NCBI GenBank assembly: GCA_930987725.1 | Contig: CAKNKY010000008.1 | Coordinates: 1-62,220 of the forward strand | DNA length: 62,220 bases | Reading direction: 5' to 3' | Origin: an uncultured Anaeromassilibacillus sp. | GTDB taxonomy: Bacteria; Bacillota; Clostridia; Oscillospirales; Acutalibacteraceae | Shown here: positions 25,767 to 34,609 of the stretch, one piece after another | Numbering within the stretch: position 1 is the first letter of the stretch | Layout: the number at the start of each line of letters is the position of its first letter | Program-made: the position numbers and the translations under genes | Notes under the pieces: generated by a model | Seen by the model: the letters and a program-made list of their open reading frames with translations, nothing else | The model's database searches: none | What the model was told of the DNA's origin: nothing

Positions 25767-25800
25767 AACAGGAGGGAAGCGTTGTGGCTTCCCTCCTGTT
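25767..25800 (-). terminator. Terminator after the U32 peptidase gene
   Basis: A perfect 14-base inverted repeat (AACAGGAGGGAAGC) with a 6-base loop, followed by TTTTCTG on the minus strand. A smaller hairpin (ACACTGC/GCGGTGT) precedes it. Only about 30 bases remain before the PBP start, so the PBP gene must use read-through or an upstream promoter. Confidence 0.7.
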
Positions 25801-25842
25801 TCTGCACACCGCTTTTCCGCAGTGTTCCCTGTTTTGATTTTT

Positions 25843-27066
25843 TTATTCCGAAACGGTCTCCTGATACCTGCGCAGAATGGCACCGGCAGGCACATCCACC
25901 TCCGTTTTCAGAAAAACCCGCATCATCGGATGCGGAGCGACCTCAAGGGGCTGTCCTTCCTCGTCAAACAGTTCGTCAAGTGGCAGATTGTAAGGCTGTT
26001 TGCCCGGTTCAAGTATATCTGCCGTTTCCCCGCGGAAAAAGCGGTTGCGTTGGGAGAGAATCAAAAGCTCTCCCTCTCGTCCTTCGCAAACGGCAAGGAC
26101 TTCTCCGTTGCGGATATACCCGCCATGCACCGTTTCCTGGCCCGGCTCACCGCCGAGATAGAAGCCGGTGCTGTAGGGGCGATGGCTGATTTTATCGGCT
26201 TCGTCTACAATCCATTGCGGTACCGGCTGATCCGGGTGTTCCATGCACCAGTCCACGGCGAGCCGATAGGCATTTGTGATGACTGAAACATAGTAGGCAG
26301 ACTTTGCTCTTCCTTCAATCTTCAGGCTGGTGACACCGGCCTTTATCATTTCTGGAATCTGCCGGATCATGCAGAGATCCTTTGAATTGAGAATAAAAGA
26401 GCCCCCCTGTGTTTCTTCCACGGGAAAATACTGGCCCGGCCTCTTTTCTTCCACAAGAGCATATTTCCAGCGGCAGGGCTGAGCGCAATCCCCATGGTTG
26501 GCGTCGCGCCCGGTCATATAATTCGAGAGCAGGCACCGGCCGGAAAAGCTCATACACATGGCGCCGTGCACAAACGCTTCCAGCTCCAGTTCCTTCGGCG
26601 TGTGAGCACGAATCCCCGCGATCTCTTCCAGCGAGAGCTCTCTTGCCAGCACAACGCGGGAGGCTCCCAGCCGATAAAATGCGTTGGCTGTTGCGTAATT
26701 GGCTACGCCGGCCTGCGTGGAAATATGAATCTCCACATGGGGAGCAAAGCGTTTGGCAAGCTCCATCACGCCAAAGTCTGTCATGATAAAGGCATCCACC
26801 CCCACGTCCTGTGCGAAGGACAGGAATGGACCGAGCCGCTCCAACTCTGAATTCCGTGGGATCGTGTTGCAGGTTAGATATACACGAACCCCCTGCGCAT
26901 GGGCCGCAGTGACCGCCGCTGCCAGTTCCTCTTCTGTGAAATTGGCAGGGGCAGAACGCATGCCGAATTCCGTACCCGCGAGGTAAACGGCGTCTGCGCC
27001 AAAGCGCAGAGCGGCTTGCAGCTGTTTCATGCCGCCGGCGGGAGATAATACTTCAGGTTTGTTCAT
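25843..27066 (-). CDS. U32-family peptidase / TrhP-type tRNA hydroxylation protein
   Basis: 407 residues. N-terminal TIM-barrel-like U32 domain: PEVLSPAGGMKQLQAALRFGADAVYL, YLTCNTIPRNSEL, THISTQAG-like IHISTQAGVANYATANAFYRLGASRVVLAREL. The signature ELEAFVHGAMCMSFSGRCLLSNYMTGRDAN is followed by HGDCAQPCRW; these four cysteines may bind a metal or iron-sulfur cluster. Closest family meaning is the YegQ/YrrO/TrhP group, which is involved in 5-hydroxyuridine formation at tRNA position 34. The start overlaps the mltG stop (TGATG). Confidence 0.88.
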   Translation of the reverse strand: MNKPEVLSPAGGMKQLQAALRFGADAVYLAGTEFGMRSAPANFTEEELAAAVTAAHAQGVRVYLTCNTIPRNSELERLGPFLSFAQDVGVDAFIMTDFGVMELAKRFAPHVEIHISTQAGVANYATANAFYRLGASRVVLARELSLEEIAGIRAHTPKELELEAFVHGAMCMSFSGRCLLSNYMTGRDANHGDCAQPCRWKYALVEEKRPGQYFPVEETQGGSFILNSKDLCMIRQIPEMIKAGVTSLKIEGRAKSAYYVSVITNAYRLAVDWCMEHPDQPVPQWIVDEADKISHRPYSTGFYLGGEPGQETVHGGYIRNGEVLAVCEGREGELLILSQRNRFFRGETADILEPGKQPYNLPLDELFDEEGQPLEVAPHPMMRVFLKTEVDVPAGAILRRYQETVSE

Positions 27067-28385
27067 CAGCGCAGGCCAGCCTCCACAAGGTTCTGCTGAT
27101 GTTCGGCGGCTGTCTGCGCATAATAGGCATTTCCGTCCGCATCGTGGCAGAAATAATAATAGTTTGTATCCGTGGGATTCAAAGCTGCTTCAATCGCCGC
27201 CATACCGGGATTGCAGATGGGTCCCGGCGGAAGGCCGCGCAGCGTGTAGGTATTATAGGTACTCAAGAACGTTTCACGTTCGTCTTCCGGAACATCGTCG
27301 ATTGTGCGATAAGGATAGTACATCGTGGAATCGCAGTCCAGCGTGTAGATATCCTGCGACGCACCGTTTTTCAAACGGTTGTGCAGCACAGAAGACACCA
27401 TGGCCATGTCGTCATTGTTGGCAGCTTCGCGTTGGATGATGGAGGCGAGCGTCAGCACCTCGTCCACCGACATGTTGGAAGCAGCAATCTGCTCCTGCAA
27501 ATCTTCGTCCATTACTTTTTTGTTGCAGTTATTGACCAGCTTCATGAGGACGGACGTAACATCGTCGTTTTGATAAAAATCGTACGTGTCCGGGAAGAGA
27601 TATCCTTCCAGATGGTAGTAGCGTTCGCCGCGATCGGTAATATTGCTCAGGACATCATAGCTTGCATCCAATTCCGTTGTATTGCAGGCTTCCAGGAAAT
27701 CGCTGGCGCTGCACACACCATTCTCCTCCAGAAGCTGAGCCAGCTCGCGCACGCTGGTTCCCTCGGGGATCATGACGGTGACGACGTCAAGACGGTTGGA
27801 AGTCTTTTGAAGCGTGTTGATAATGGCCTGATAATCCATGGAGGTGTCGAGCTGGAATGTGCCGTTGCTGTAATAATTGCTGGAGTTGGTGAACGCGGCG
27901 TAGAGCTCAAAGAACGAGCGATCTTGAATGATTCCCTTTTCCTCCAGAATTTCCGCCACCTCTTCGTTGGTTGGGTCAACCGGCAGATCGACCGTCACGC
28001 TGATGGATTCCCGACCAACAGCCAGCATATCGTTGATTCCGTTTACCGCATAAAAGCCGGCCGAAAAAGCGATCAGAAGCACCATGACAAGCCACAAAAT
28101 GCGGAAAAACCGGCGGTTTCCCTTACGTTTCTGCTTATTGCGCGCCTTATGCGCCTGCATAGCACGCTTCTTTGCTTGCTTTTCGCTTTTAGCCTCCTGC
28201 TCAGACTGCCGTTCCGCCACGGAGGGATCGCTGTAACTGTTGAGTGAGGATGATTCTTCATAATTGTTGTCCTCTTCCCACTCATCGTCTGATATATTTA
28301 AAGAAAAGTTATTCACGCGTTTTTCGCGCAGGCGGCGGCTGAGCTCTTCCTCTGATAGCCGACCGTTCTGGTTATTTTCGTTCAT
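27066..28385 (-). CDS. mltG: Endolytic peptidoglycan transglycosylase MltG (YceG-like)
   Basis: 439 residues. A long, charged cytoplasmic tail (1-90, acidic then Lys/Arg-rich) is followed by one membrane helix (about 91-114) and an extracellular YceG-like domain with a LysM-like N-terminal part. The catalytic glutamate is in VLTLASIIQREAANNDDM, and the domain continues through SVLHNRLKNGASQDIYTLDCDSTMYYP to LRGLPPGPICNPGMAAIEAALNP. It cleaves nascent glycan strands near the divisome/elongasome. In a compact operon with fthC (14-base overlap) and the U32 gene. Confidence 0.93.
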   Translation of the reverse strand: MNENNQNGRLSEEELSRRLREKRVNNFSLNISDDEWEEDNNYEESSSLNSYSDPSVAERQSEQEAKSEKQAKKRAMQAHKARNKQKRKGNRRFFRILWLVMVLLIAFSAGFYAVNGINDMLAVGRESISVTVDLPVDPTNEEVAEILEEKGIIQDRSFFELYAAFTNSSNYYSNGTFQLDTSMDYQAIINTLQKTSNRLDVVTVMIPEGTSVRELAQLLEENGVCSASDFLEACNTTELDASYDVLSNITDRGERYYHLEGYLFPDTYDFYQNDDVTSVLMKLVNNCNKKVMDEDLQEQIAASNMSVDEVLTLASIIQREAANNDDMAMVSSVLHNRLKNGASQDIYTLDCDSTMYYPYRTIDDVPEDERETFLSTYNTYTLRGLPPGPICNPGMAAIEAALNPTDTNYYYFCHDADGNAYYAQTAAEHQQNLVEAGLR

Positions 28386-29007
28386 CTTGTTTGACCCCTC
28401 CGTTTCCTGTGCGGAGATTTTGTTTTGGAATATTGCGGATGCTTCGTTCTGTGATCAATATCTCAACGGGTCTGTCATAATATCCATGAGGAAGCAATCG
28501 TCTCAGGCAGCCTTTGTAACAAACACCTGCCGTGGTGCCTGAAAAACGGGAAAGGAATCGATCGTAATACCCTTTTCCATATCCCAACCGGTATCCTTCT
28601 GCGTCAAAACTGAGACCGGGCACAATGCACAGGCCTTCCGTTTCCTCCTGCACGAGACGGGAATTTTCTGGAACAGGTTCCAAAACGCCAAATGTGCCGG
28701 GCTGCAGCTCGAAAAGGGAATGAATCTCATAAAATTCCATTTCCCGTGTGCCGGGTACGCACCGCGGCACCGCCACGTGCTTCCCGTGCCGGAGAGCATT
28801 TTCTATTAACGCAAGAGTGTCAACCTCGATCGGTTTGCTGACATATGTATAGATCCACTCTGCTTTCCGGTATTCTCTCAACGAAAGCAAGCGTCGCAGA
28901 ATCGCCTCATCTGCCGCTTCTTTTTCTGCCGGCTCCATGGCTTCCCGAAATGCGCGGCTGTACATGCGAAGAGAATTTTTCCATTCCTTAATATTTCTGC
29001 TGTGCAT
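28372..29007 (-). CDS. 5-formyltetrahydrofolate cyclo-ligase
   Basis: 211 residues. Converts 5-formyl-THF to 5,10-methenyl-THF using ATP. Motifs: a basic N-terminal helix (KNSLRMYSRAFREAM), YVSKPIEVDTLALIENAL, VPRCVPGTREMEFYEI, and the phosphate-binding C-terminal signature LSFDAEGYRLGYGKGYYDRFL. Second gene after the DJ-1 protein and overlapping mltG by 14 bases. In folate-dependent clostridia it recycles one-carbon units; no direct link to its neighbours is evident. Confidence 0.93.
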   Translation of the reverse strand: MHSRNIKEWKNSLRMYSRAFREAMEPAEKEAADEAILRRLLSLREYRKAEWIYTYVSKPIEVDTLALIENALRHGKHVAVPRCVPGTREMEFYEIHSLFELQPGTFGVLEPVPENSRLVQEETEGLCIVPGLSFDAEGYRLGYGKGYYDRFLSRFSGTTAGVCYKGCLRRLLPHGYYDRPVEILITERSIRNIPKQNLRTGNGGVKQDERK

Positions 29008-29051
29008 AGATCACCTGTCCTTCCGGCAGCGACCTCATGGCCCTGCAGTTT

Positions 29052-29597
29052 TTACATGCCGGGAACGCACATGGCGACACCGGTTTGACGGGCCTTTTCA
29101 GCCCCCTTCAAAACTTCTGCCAATTTCAGGGCAAACGGCAGCGCAGCACCCGCACCACGTCCCGTGATGAATGTTCCATCCACCTCCACGGGGGCATGCG
29201 TCACTTCCGCGCCGATCAATTCCTTCTCAAAGCTGGGGTAAGAAGTTGCTCTTCTACCCTTCAAAAGGCCGAGATGACCGAGAATGGACGGAGCGGCACA
29301 AATGGCAGCCACCCAGGCGCCGTTCTTTGCCGCTTGTTCCACGGCAGCGCGAACAGCGTCGGACTGTTCCAGATTCGGCGTTCCGGGGATGCCGCCCGGC
29401 AGCACAACCATTTCCGCCTTGTCGATCTCGATGTCCGTCACTTCCATATCTGCTTTTACGCAGATTTTATGGGAGCCGGTGATTTCCTTGCCGCCCACAC
29501 CGACGGTCTTGACTTCACAGCCCGCACGGCGAAGGACATCCACAGGCGTAAGTGCTTCCACTTCTTCAAATCCATTTGCAAGAAAAACATAAATCAT
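29052..29597 (-). CDS. DJ-1/PfpI-family protein
   Basis: 181 residues. Flavodoxin-like fold with the nucleophile elbow WVAAICAAPSILGHLG (Cys about 104), the conserved glutamate near FLANGFEEVEALTPVDVLRRAG and LPGGIPGTPNLEQ. The family includes YajL, glyoxalase-like and putative deglycase enzymes; the exact activity is not set by the sequence. An AAAGGGGA ribosome site precedes the ATG. First gene of the DJ-1, fthC, mltG, U32 run. Confidence 0.9.
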   Translation of the reverse strand: MIYVFLANGFEEVEALTPVDVLRRAGCEVKTVGVGGKEITGSHKICVKADMEVTDIEIDKAEMVVLPGGIPGTPNLEQSDAVRAAVEQAAKNGAWVAAICAAPSILGHLGLLKGRRATSYPSFEKELIGAEVTHAPVEVDGTFITGRGAGAALPFALKLAEVLKGAEKARQTGVAMCVPGM

Positions 29598-29681
29598 GGT
29601 TTGATATCCCCTTTCACTTTCATTGCTTTTGTTCTATTGTATCTCCTCTTGCATGTAATAAGCATTAACAGACTGTAAATC

Positions 29682-30569
29682 TCAGTCCAGCGTCATTCCC
29701 AAATATGGAAGCGCATTTGTTTCGACAGCCGGAAGTTCTGCGCAGGAGAGAGGCTTGATCAGGCCGAACGGCTGCCGCTGCACGGGAAGATCCGGAACAG
29801 GCGGCTGCATTCCGGCCGGAAACCGGAACCGATAAGATTTCGACGGCACACGATCGAGAAGCAGGCGAAGCAAAGCGGGTCTGTCTGAAGGTTTTGCAAT
29901 CCATTCCGTTACGGCGCACTCTTTTCCCCCACTGCAAAGAGCGTAGGAAGGAGCGGCAGAGCTGCCTGCCGAGAGAAGCCCTCCTCCGTAAAGACGAGCG
30001 CTGCGTTCCGCGTAGAAGAGAGCGTCTGCGGTCCACAAAGCGGATCCGGTCCGGTTGCGCAGAACATTGTTTCGGACACGTGTAAGCTGCGCAAACGCCG
30101 GGACCTGCCGCACTTTTTGCTTTGATGGGGAGGAAAACGCAGATAATTCGTGCGCAGATGCTGTTTGCATGTCCAGCTGAAAGAACGGAAGATATCCCGC
30201 CGCCTCATAAAAAGCATAAAGGCTATCACTTGCCGGAAGGACCAGCGAATACGTTTGCCCGTGCGCTGCACCGTACAGCGCAGCATATGCCAGCAGAGAT
30301 GCCATCAGACCCTTCCCCCTGTATTCCGGAAAGGTTGCGGCGGCGTAAATGTAATGTGCCTGCGCCGTGCGGCCGCCGCCCAGCTGCACCGAGCAGGGCA
30401 GAAGATGCACGGCGGAGGCAACTTTGCCGTGAAACAAATAGACAAGGCAGTTTTGGGGCCGATAGACCATTCGGAAAAACAGGCTGATAGGACGGCTTTC
30501 CTCCTGAAAAGAGATCAGCCACAGTCGTTTCAGTTCGCGTTCCATACCCGGAGCGGCGGGCACAATCAT
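29682..30569 (-). CDS. GNAT-family N-acetyltransferase
   Basis: 295 residues. An N-terminal GNAT fold carries the acetyl-CoA loop YAAATFPEYRGKGLMASLLAYAALYG (R/Q-x-x-G-K-G, residues about 78-85) and YAFYEAAGYLPFF. The C-terminal half (about 160-295) is a second, poorly conserved domain, as in Eis-like or two-domain GNATs. The substrate is unknown. Its ATG overlaps the stop of the DUF2156 gene (ATGA), implying that the two products work together. Confidence 0.82.
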   Translation of the reverse strand: MIVPAAPGMERELKRLWLISFQEESRPISLFFRMVYRPQNCLVYLFHGKVASAVHLLPCSVQLGGGRTAQAHYIYAAATFPEYRGKGLMASLLAYAALYGAAHGQTYSLVLPASDSLYAFYEAAGYLPFFQLDMQTASAHELSAFSSPSKQKVRQVPAFAQLTRVRNNVLRNRTGSALWTADALFYAERSARLYGGGLLSAGSSAAPSYALCSGGKECAVTEWIAKPSDRPALLRLLLDRVPSKSYRFRFPAGMQPPVPDLPVQRQPFGLIKPLSCAELPAVETNALPYLGMTLD

Positions 30570-31462
30570 GTGGTTTCCTCCCGCAGAACAGCCACATACT
30601 TTTCCAGCAGGACAGCAGGATAATAGGACAGTTTTGCTTTGCGCAGTCCTTCGATTCCCATGTCCTCCTCGCGGTTGATATATTCATATCCCGCCAGAGC
30701 ATGAGAGGCAAATTCATGGTTGATAGCGGGGTAGAGACCATCGTAACCGTCAAGCGCTTTTTCGAAATGGACAACAAAGCATTGCGGATTGATTTCCTCT
30801 CCCAGGGAAAAGGCAACCGGTTTGCCATCGATGGAAATGAGGCCGCCTATCATATGAAGCTCTTCAAAGTGATGTAGGGCAACCGCAACCGCGCAGTTTT
30901 CCTCGCTGCGGCCATCTTCCCCGCAGCTTCCGTTTTTCCGGCACCATTCCTGCGCGATCTCCATGCAGGCAAGGAAGCGAGCGCGCCCAATTTCCTCATA
31001 GCTCCATTGATACGTGCGGGTAAACCGGGCCAAATGGTTCCGTTTTCCGTGATATTTTCTGCCGGCAAGTGTGATCAAATCCGAGCTCCGATAAATATAA
31101 TCCGCGTCGTTGCGAGCAGGCAAAAACAGAAATTTACCAGGAAACAAGCTTTCAAATTCTTCAATTTCTTCCTGTGTGACGCCCCACATGCGGAAAGGAA
31201 TGCCTCTCTCCTTTGCATCAGCCAGAAGGGCTTCCACCGCCTCTTTTCTGCTTCCATTCCCCACAGGGACGGCGTAAGAATGCTGATCTTTGCCAAGCGA
31301 GGAGAGAACAAAATCGTTCCAGCGGCAGATTTGGCGGTGATAGGTCCACCTCCAGATATACATCGTCCCAAACGCATATTCGCTTCCCATGCCGCCCGAG
31401 GAAGCCAGGATCGGTTGTACCCAGACTCTGTCTTTGATTTCAGGGTAATGGAATTCCAACAT
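30566..31462 (-). CDS. DUF2156 protein (phosphatidylglycerol lysyltransferase C-terminal-like)
   Basis: 298 residues, no membrane segments. It matches the soluble DUF2156 domain: GSEYAFGTMYIWRWTYHRQICRW, DYIYRSSDLITLAGRKYHGKRNHLARF and EELHMIGGLISIDGKPVAFSLGEEI, and INREEDMGIEGLRKAKLSYYPAVLLEKY. The fold is a double GNAT, related to the aminoacyl-transferring domain of MprF and Fem-type proteins; the actual acceptor is unknown. The start is separated from its AGGAGA site by a 14-base hairpin. Coupled to the GNAT gene by a 4-base overlap. Confidence 0.88.
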   Translation of the reverse strand: MLEFHYPEIKDRVWVQPILASSGGMGSEYAFGTMYIWRWTYHRQICRWNDFVLSSLGKDQHSYAVPVGNGSRKEAVEALLADAKERGIPFRMWGVTQEEIEEFESLFPGKFLFLPARNDADYIYRSSDLITLAGRKYHGKRNHLARFTRTYQWSYEEIGRARFLACMEIAQEWCRKNGSCGEDGRSEENCAVAVALHHFEELHMIGGLISIDGKPVAFSLGEEINPQCFVVHFEKALDGYDGLYPAINHEFASHALAGYEYINREEDMGIEGLRKAKLSYYPAVLLEKYVAVLREETT

Positions 31463-31470
31463 ACAGTTTT

Positions 31471-31484
31471 GCGGCGCTTGCCGC
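31471..31484 (-). promoter_or_regulatory. Hairpin between ribosome site and start codon of the DUF2156 gene
   Basis: Minus strand: AGGAGA (31485-31490), then GCGGC-AAGC-GCCGC, then 8 bases, then ATG. The linear spacing of 22 bases is too long for initiation; folding of the hairpin leaves an effective spacing of about 8. Confidence 0.55.
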
Positions 31485-31498
31485 TCTCCTTTCCCGTA

Positions 31499-32182
31499 TT
31501 ACACCCATGTGTTTTGCAGAAGACAAGTCTCTGCAGCCATGCGGATCTCCCGTTGTACCTCCGAGATAGCTTTAGGATTTTGCCCGGTGGCGCAGTGAAT
31601 CATACGCCACCCCATTTTTTTTGCCACATAGAGAGCGGCAAGCCTGCAATTTTCCATATAGGGAAGATCTCGCTCGTGAATATCTTTTTTTGATTCGTTT
31701 CCATGGTAACGGCCGGCGAGCAGTTTTTGGGAAACAGCAGGAGGCATGTCCAAATACAGCGTTAGATCCGGTTGCGGAAGACCAAGTTTTCCGTATTCAA
31801 AATCGCAAACCCAATCCAGAAAAGGATCCCATTCATCCCGAGGAAGTTTGGTAACCTGGTAGATCATATTGGAGGTCGTGTATCTATCGGCAACCACCCA
31901 TTCCCCGTTTTCCAGCGAGGCTTTCCAGTATTTCCGGTAGCTTGCATATCGGTCAACGGCAAAGAAGGAGGATGCGGCATATGCGTTGACATCCTCCGGC
32001 TTGCTGCCGAATTCCCCGTTCAAATACATTTTGACCAACGATGAGGAAGAATGTTCGTAGTCAGGAAATGAGACTTTACGGACACGGATCTCCATTTCAT
32101 TGAGAAAATCACAGAGCAGCCTTGCCTGTGTGGCTTTGCCGCTCCCGTCAAGCCCTTCCACCGTCAGAAGCCGCCCTCTCAT
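31499..32182 (-). CDS. tmk: dTMP kinase
   Basis: 227 residues. Phosphorylates dTMP to dTDP. P-loop LLTVEGLDGSGKATQARLL, DRY motif in GEWVVADRYTTSNMIYQ, YLDMPPAVSQKLLAGR, and a LID-type segment rich in Lys/Glu/His (ESKKDIHERDLPYM). It is longer than typical Tmk and has Gly-Lys-Ala in place of Gly-Lys-Ser/Thr in the P-loop, a form found in clostridial thymidylate kinases. Overlaps thyX by 4 bases, so dTMP synthesis and phosphorylation are co-translated. Confidence 0.9.
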   Translation of the reverse strand: MRGRLLTVEGLDGSGKATQARLLCDFLNEMEIRVRKVSFPDYEHSSSSLVKMYLNGEFGSKPEDVNAYAASSFFAVDRYASYRKYWKASLENGEWVVADRYTTSNMIYQVTKLPRDEWDPFLDWVCDFEYGKLGLPQPDLTLYLDMPPAVSQKLLAGRYHGNESKKDIHERDLPYMENCRLAALYVAKKMGWRMIHCATGQNPKAISEVQREIRMAAETCLLQNTWV

Positions 32183-32943
32183 TTTTTCACCCCGAAGGCC
32201 TTCCGCACTTCCTCAGCCTTGCCGCAGGACATCTTCCCTTCCGGGCAGGCGCCGCGCAGGCACGGCGGGCCTGCGGTGGCAAAAATGTGGGGTGCTTTTT
32301 CTTTCACAAGGCCAAGCATCTGGCAGGCGACATCTCTAATTTCCCATTGTGCACGGTTGCAGCAGCGATGGGAAAAGAAATTCAAAAGCGATCTGGCGTT
32401 CATCGTGCAGATCAATTTCGTGGTGCAGGCGTTAGGCAGCACGAAACGGGCGTCCTCAATGGCGCGTTTTTGCGCGGCACGCTCCGCTTCTTTTTCCGTT
32501 TTTCCTGCTTTTATCAGCTCGCTGCGATATTTTTCCTGCAAAATTGACGTCAGCTTTTCATAGTGGCGCTGGTCTTCCTCCATGGCTGCCAGAAATTCCT
32601 TTCTGGCTTCCGGGATGGAGGCGATCTCCGACGGAATGACATACTCAAATGCATGTTCTGCCACATATCTCTGGCTTTGAACGCTGAAGGAAGCAATGCG
32701 GTGACGCGTAATTTGCGCCAAAAGAGATCGGGAAACACCTTCCAAACCAAAGGTGAAGCTTGCGTGTTCGATAGGGCTTTCATGCCCGATTTCGGCCAAC
32801 ATCTGGACAAAGGATGCGGTTTTCTCTTCCGTCAGCCCTTCCAGAACGGTATCAATGGACGCAGGGGAATAGCAGAGCTTCGCGGCAGCGGCCACTGTTT
32901 TTTCCGGTTCCGGTGTGAAGGCCAACAAGGTTACTTTTGCCAT
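32179..32943 (-). CDS. thyX: Flavin-dependent thymidylate synthase ThyX
   Basis: 254 residues. Makes dTMP from dUMP with methylene-THF and FAD/NADPH. The ThyX signature is complete (RHRIASFSVQSQRY, about residues 80-93), as are HESPIEHASFTFGLEGVSRSLLAQ and the C-terminal LNFFSHRCCNRAQWEIRDVA. The C-terminus has an extra cysteine-rich tail (FATAGPPCLRGACPEGKMSCGK). First gene of a thyX-tmk operon with its own promoter. Confidence 0.95.
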   Translation of the reverse strand: MAKVTLLAFTPEPEKTVAAAAKLCYSPASIDTVLEGLTEEKTASFVQMLAEIGHESPIEHASFTFGLEGVSRSLLAQITRHRIASFSVQSQRYVAEHAFEYVIPSEIASIPEARKEFLAAMEEDQRHYEKLTSILQEKYRSELIKAGKTEKEAERAAQKRAIEDARFVLPNACTTKLICTMNARSLLNFFSHRCCNRAQWEIRDVACQMLGLVKEKAPHIFATAGPPCLRGACPEGKMSCGKAEEVRKAFGVKK

Positions 32944-33032
32944 CTGGAATCAAGGCCTTTCTTGAACAGAATCCTGCCGGAAGCTTTTTCCTGATTCTTC
33001 AATCCGTTGAAAAAACTGCGGCAAACAAATAT

Positions 33033-33061
33033 AGTATACCAAAATAACCGGAGGGATTCAA
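33033..33061 (-). promoter_or_regulatory. Sigma-A promoter of thyX-tmk
   Basis: Minus strand TTGAAT, 17 bases, TATACT, about 90 bases before the thyX start. Confidence 0.7.
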
Positions 33062-33084
33062 GATTTGGCCTTCGGCTTTCTTTT

Positions 33085-33918
33085 TCATTCGATAAAGTGG
33101 CTGCGCAAAAGTGCAATTTCTGCCGCATATCCTTCCGTCTCGTTTGGCGTTTCGAGGCAGAAAGGAAGGCTGCGCAGGAGAGGATGATTGCTCACGCGGA
33201 CCAATGCTTCAAGGCCGATGTGACCCTGTCCAATCTTTTCATGCCGGTCTTTTCTGCTTCCCATTTGGTTTTTGCTGTCGTTGAGATGGACGGCTTTCAG
33301 ACGGGAAAGGCCAATGATCCGGTCAAATTCATCCAGAACGTCATCCAGATGGTTTACAATGTCATAGCCTGCGTCAAAAACATGACAGGTGTCGAGGCAG
33401 ACGCCGACTTTTTCTGGCAAAACGATGCGATCCAAAATGGCGCGCAGTTCTTCAAACCGGCCACCGACCTCACTTCCCTTTCCCGCCATGGTTTCCAAAA
33501 GCACGACTGTGTGCTGTTCCGGGCGAAGAATCCGGTTCAGCAAGTCGGAAATCATTTGGATTCCCTTCTCTGTTCCCTGACCCACATGGCTGCCGGGATG
33601 AAAATTATAGTAATTCCCAGGCAGGTATTCCATGCGTGAGAGATCGTCCGCCATGGTTTGCTCGGCAAATTCCCTCGTTTCAGGGGAAGCGGAGCAGGCG
33701 TTGAGCGTATAAGGCGCATGAGCAAGAAAGCGGGAAAAGGCGTGGCTTTCGGCAAACGCCATAAGAGCGGCAGCATCTTCGGCGTTCATCGGCTTTGCAC
33801 GGCTGCCCCGCGGATTTCGAGTGAAAAATTGGAATGTGTTTGCGCCAAGAGCCAGGGCTGTTTTGCCCATAGCGAGCAAGCCTTTGGAAGGCGATAGATG
33901 GCAGCCAATATTTAACAA
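33085..33918 (-). CDS. nfo: Deoxyribonuclease IV (apurinic/apyrimidinic endonuclease)
   Basis: 277 residues, zinc-dependent TIM barrel of the Nfo family; cuts 5' of abasic sites. Metal-ligand regions: [109 protein letters not shown]. The initiation codon is TTG with AAGGAGG 8 bases upstream. It lies behind a small unknown gene on the same strand. Confidence 0.95.
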   Translation of the reverse strand: MLNIGCHLSPSKGLLAMGKTALALGANTFQFFTRNPRGSRAKPMNAEDAAALMAFAESHAFSRFLAHAPYTLNACSASPETREFAEQTMADDLSRMEYLPGNYYNFHPGSHVGQGTEKGIQMISDLLNRILRPEQHTVVLLETMAGKGSEVGGRFEELRAILDRIVLPEKVGVCLDTCHVFDAGYDIVNHLDDVLDEFDRIIGLSRLKAVHLNDSKNQMGSRKDRHEKIGQGHIGLEALVRVSNHPLLRSLPFCLETPNETEGYAAEIALLRSHFIE

Positions 33919-33983
33919 ACGGAATTCCTCCTTATAAAAAGCAAGAAAACGGATCCCGATACACCGCAGAGAGCGGTTTGCAA

Positions 33984-34376
33984 TTATTCTTTTCCAAGCT
34001 TTTCTTTCAGAAATGCAATTCTATTTTCGTGGGTCAGAATAGCGTTCTTTACACGCTCCTGTGTGTCCCGCGGTTCCGTCTCTTTTCCCTCTTCATATGC
34101 TTTTTTTAAGCGTTGAAGCCTTTCTTCATATTCTTCCAGTTCAATTTCTAGAGGAATGGTTTCTCCCAGCGCATCGCCGTAGACAGCAAGCAGTGTCTTT
34201 TTTGCCTCCGGATAGGAGACAGTGTCATTGTCCTTCAACGCAATACACTCAAGTGCTTTCAGCAGGAGACGTTCCACCGGTTCACCGCTTTGAAGTCCCT
34301 TCATAATCTCCACTTGAAGCTGATTGGCATGGGCGAGTTCACTCCTGCGTTCCTGTGAAAGTTCCTGCGCCATCAT
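33984..34376 (-). CDS. Hypothetical protein, 130 aa, helical
   Basis: Not recognised. An acidic and basic helical protein without cysteines or membrane segments; residues about 75-130 ([23 protein letters not shown], then [11 protein letters not shown]) have heptad-like leucines and should form a coiled coil. AGAGGA lies about 7 bases before the ATG pair. It is 66 bases upstream of nfo on the same strand and may share its transcript. The 233-base gap on its other side separates it from the divergent lipoprotein gene. Confidence 0.65.
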   Translation of the reverse strand: MMAQELSQERRSELAHANQLQVEIMKGLQSGEPVERLLLKALECIALKDNDTVSYPEAKKTLLAVYGDALGETIPLEIELEEYEERLQRLKKAYEEGKETEPRDTQERVKNAILTHENRIAFLKEKLGKE

Positions 34377-34609
34377 TCTTGCATCCTCTCTTTTTCCTTG
34401 TGATTTTCCTTTTTAGTATACGTTTCTTCCTCCCTTCTGTCAAACTTTGTCATGATTTTGACATAGATTTCTTCTTTGATGTTCATACCAATTTCATAAT
34501 CTCGGTTTACCATAAGCTTTGAAAACAAGAGAAGGAAACGAACGTTTTCTCAAGTGCTGAAGAGAGCATTTGGGCAGCGTGGGTATTCCTTCGGAAAGAG
34601 GTAGTAAGC

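Noticed and set aside
25738-25809. Longer start for the PBP gene
   Set aside because: The 24-codon extension crosses the terminator hairpin region and encodes no signal-like sequence; the AGGAGG site fits the ATG at 25737.
34467-34500. Promoter for the lipoprotein gene
   Set aside because: A TTGACA occurs, but hexamers at normal spacing do not resemble TATAAT; a CATAAT further on lacks a matching -35.
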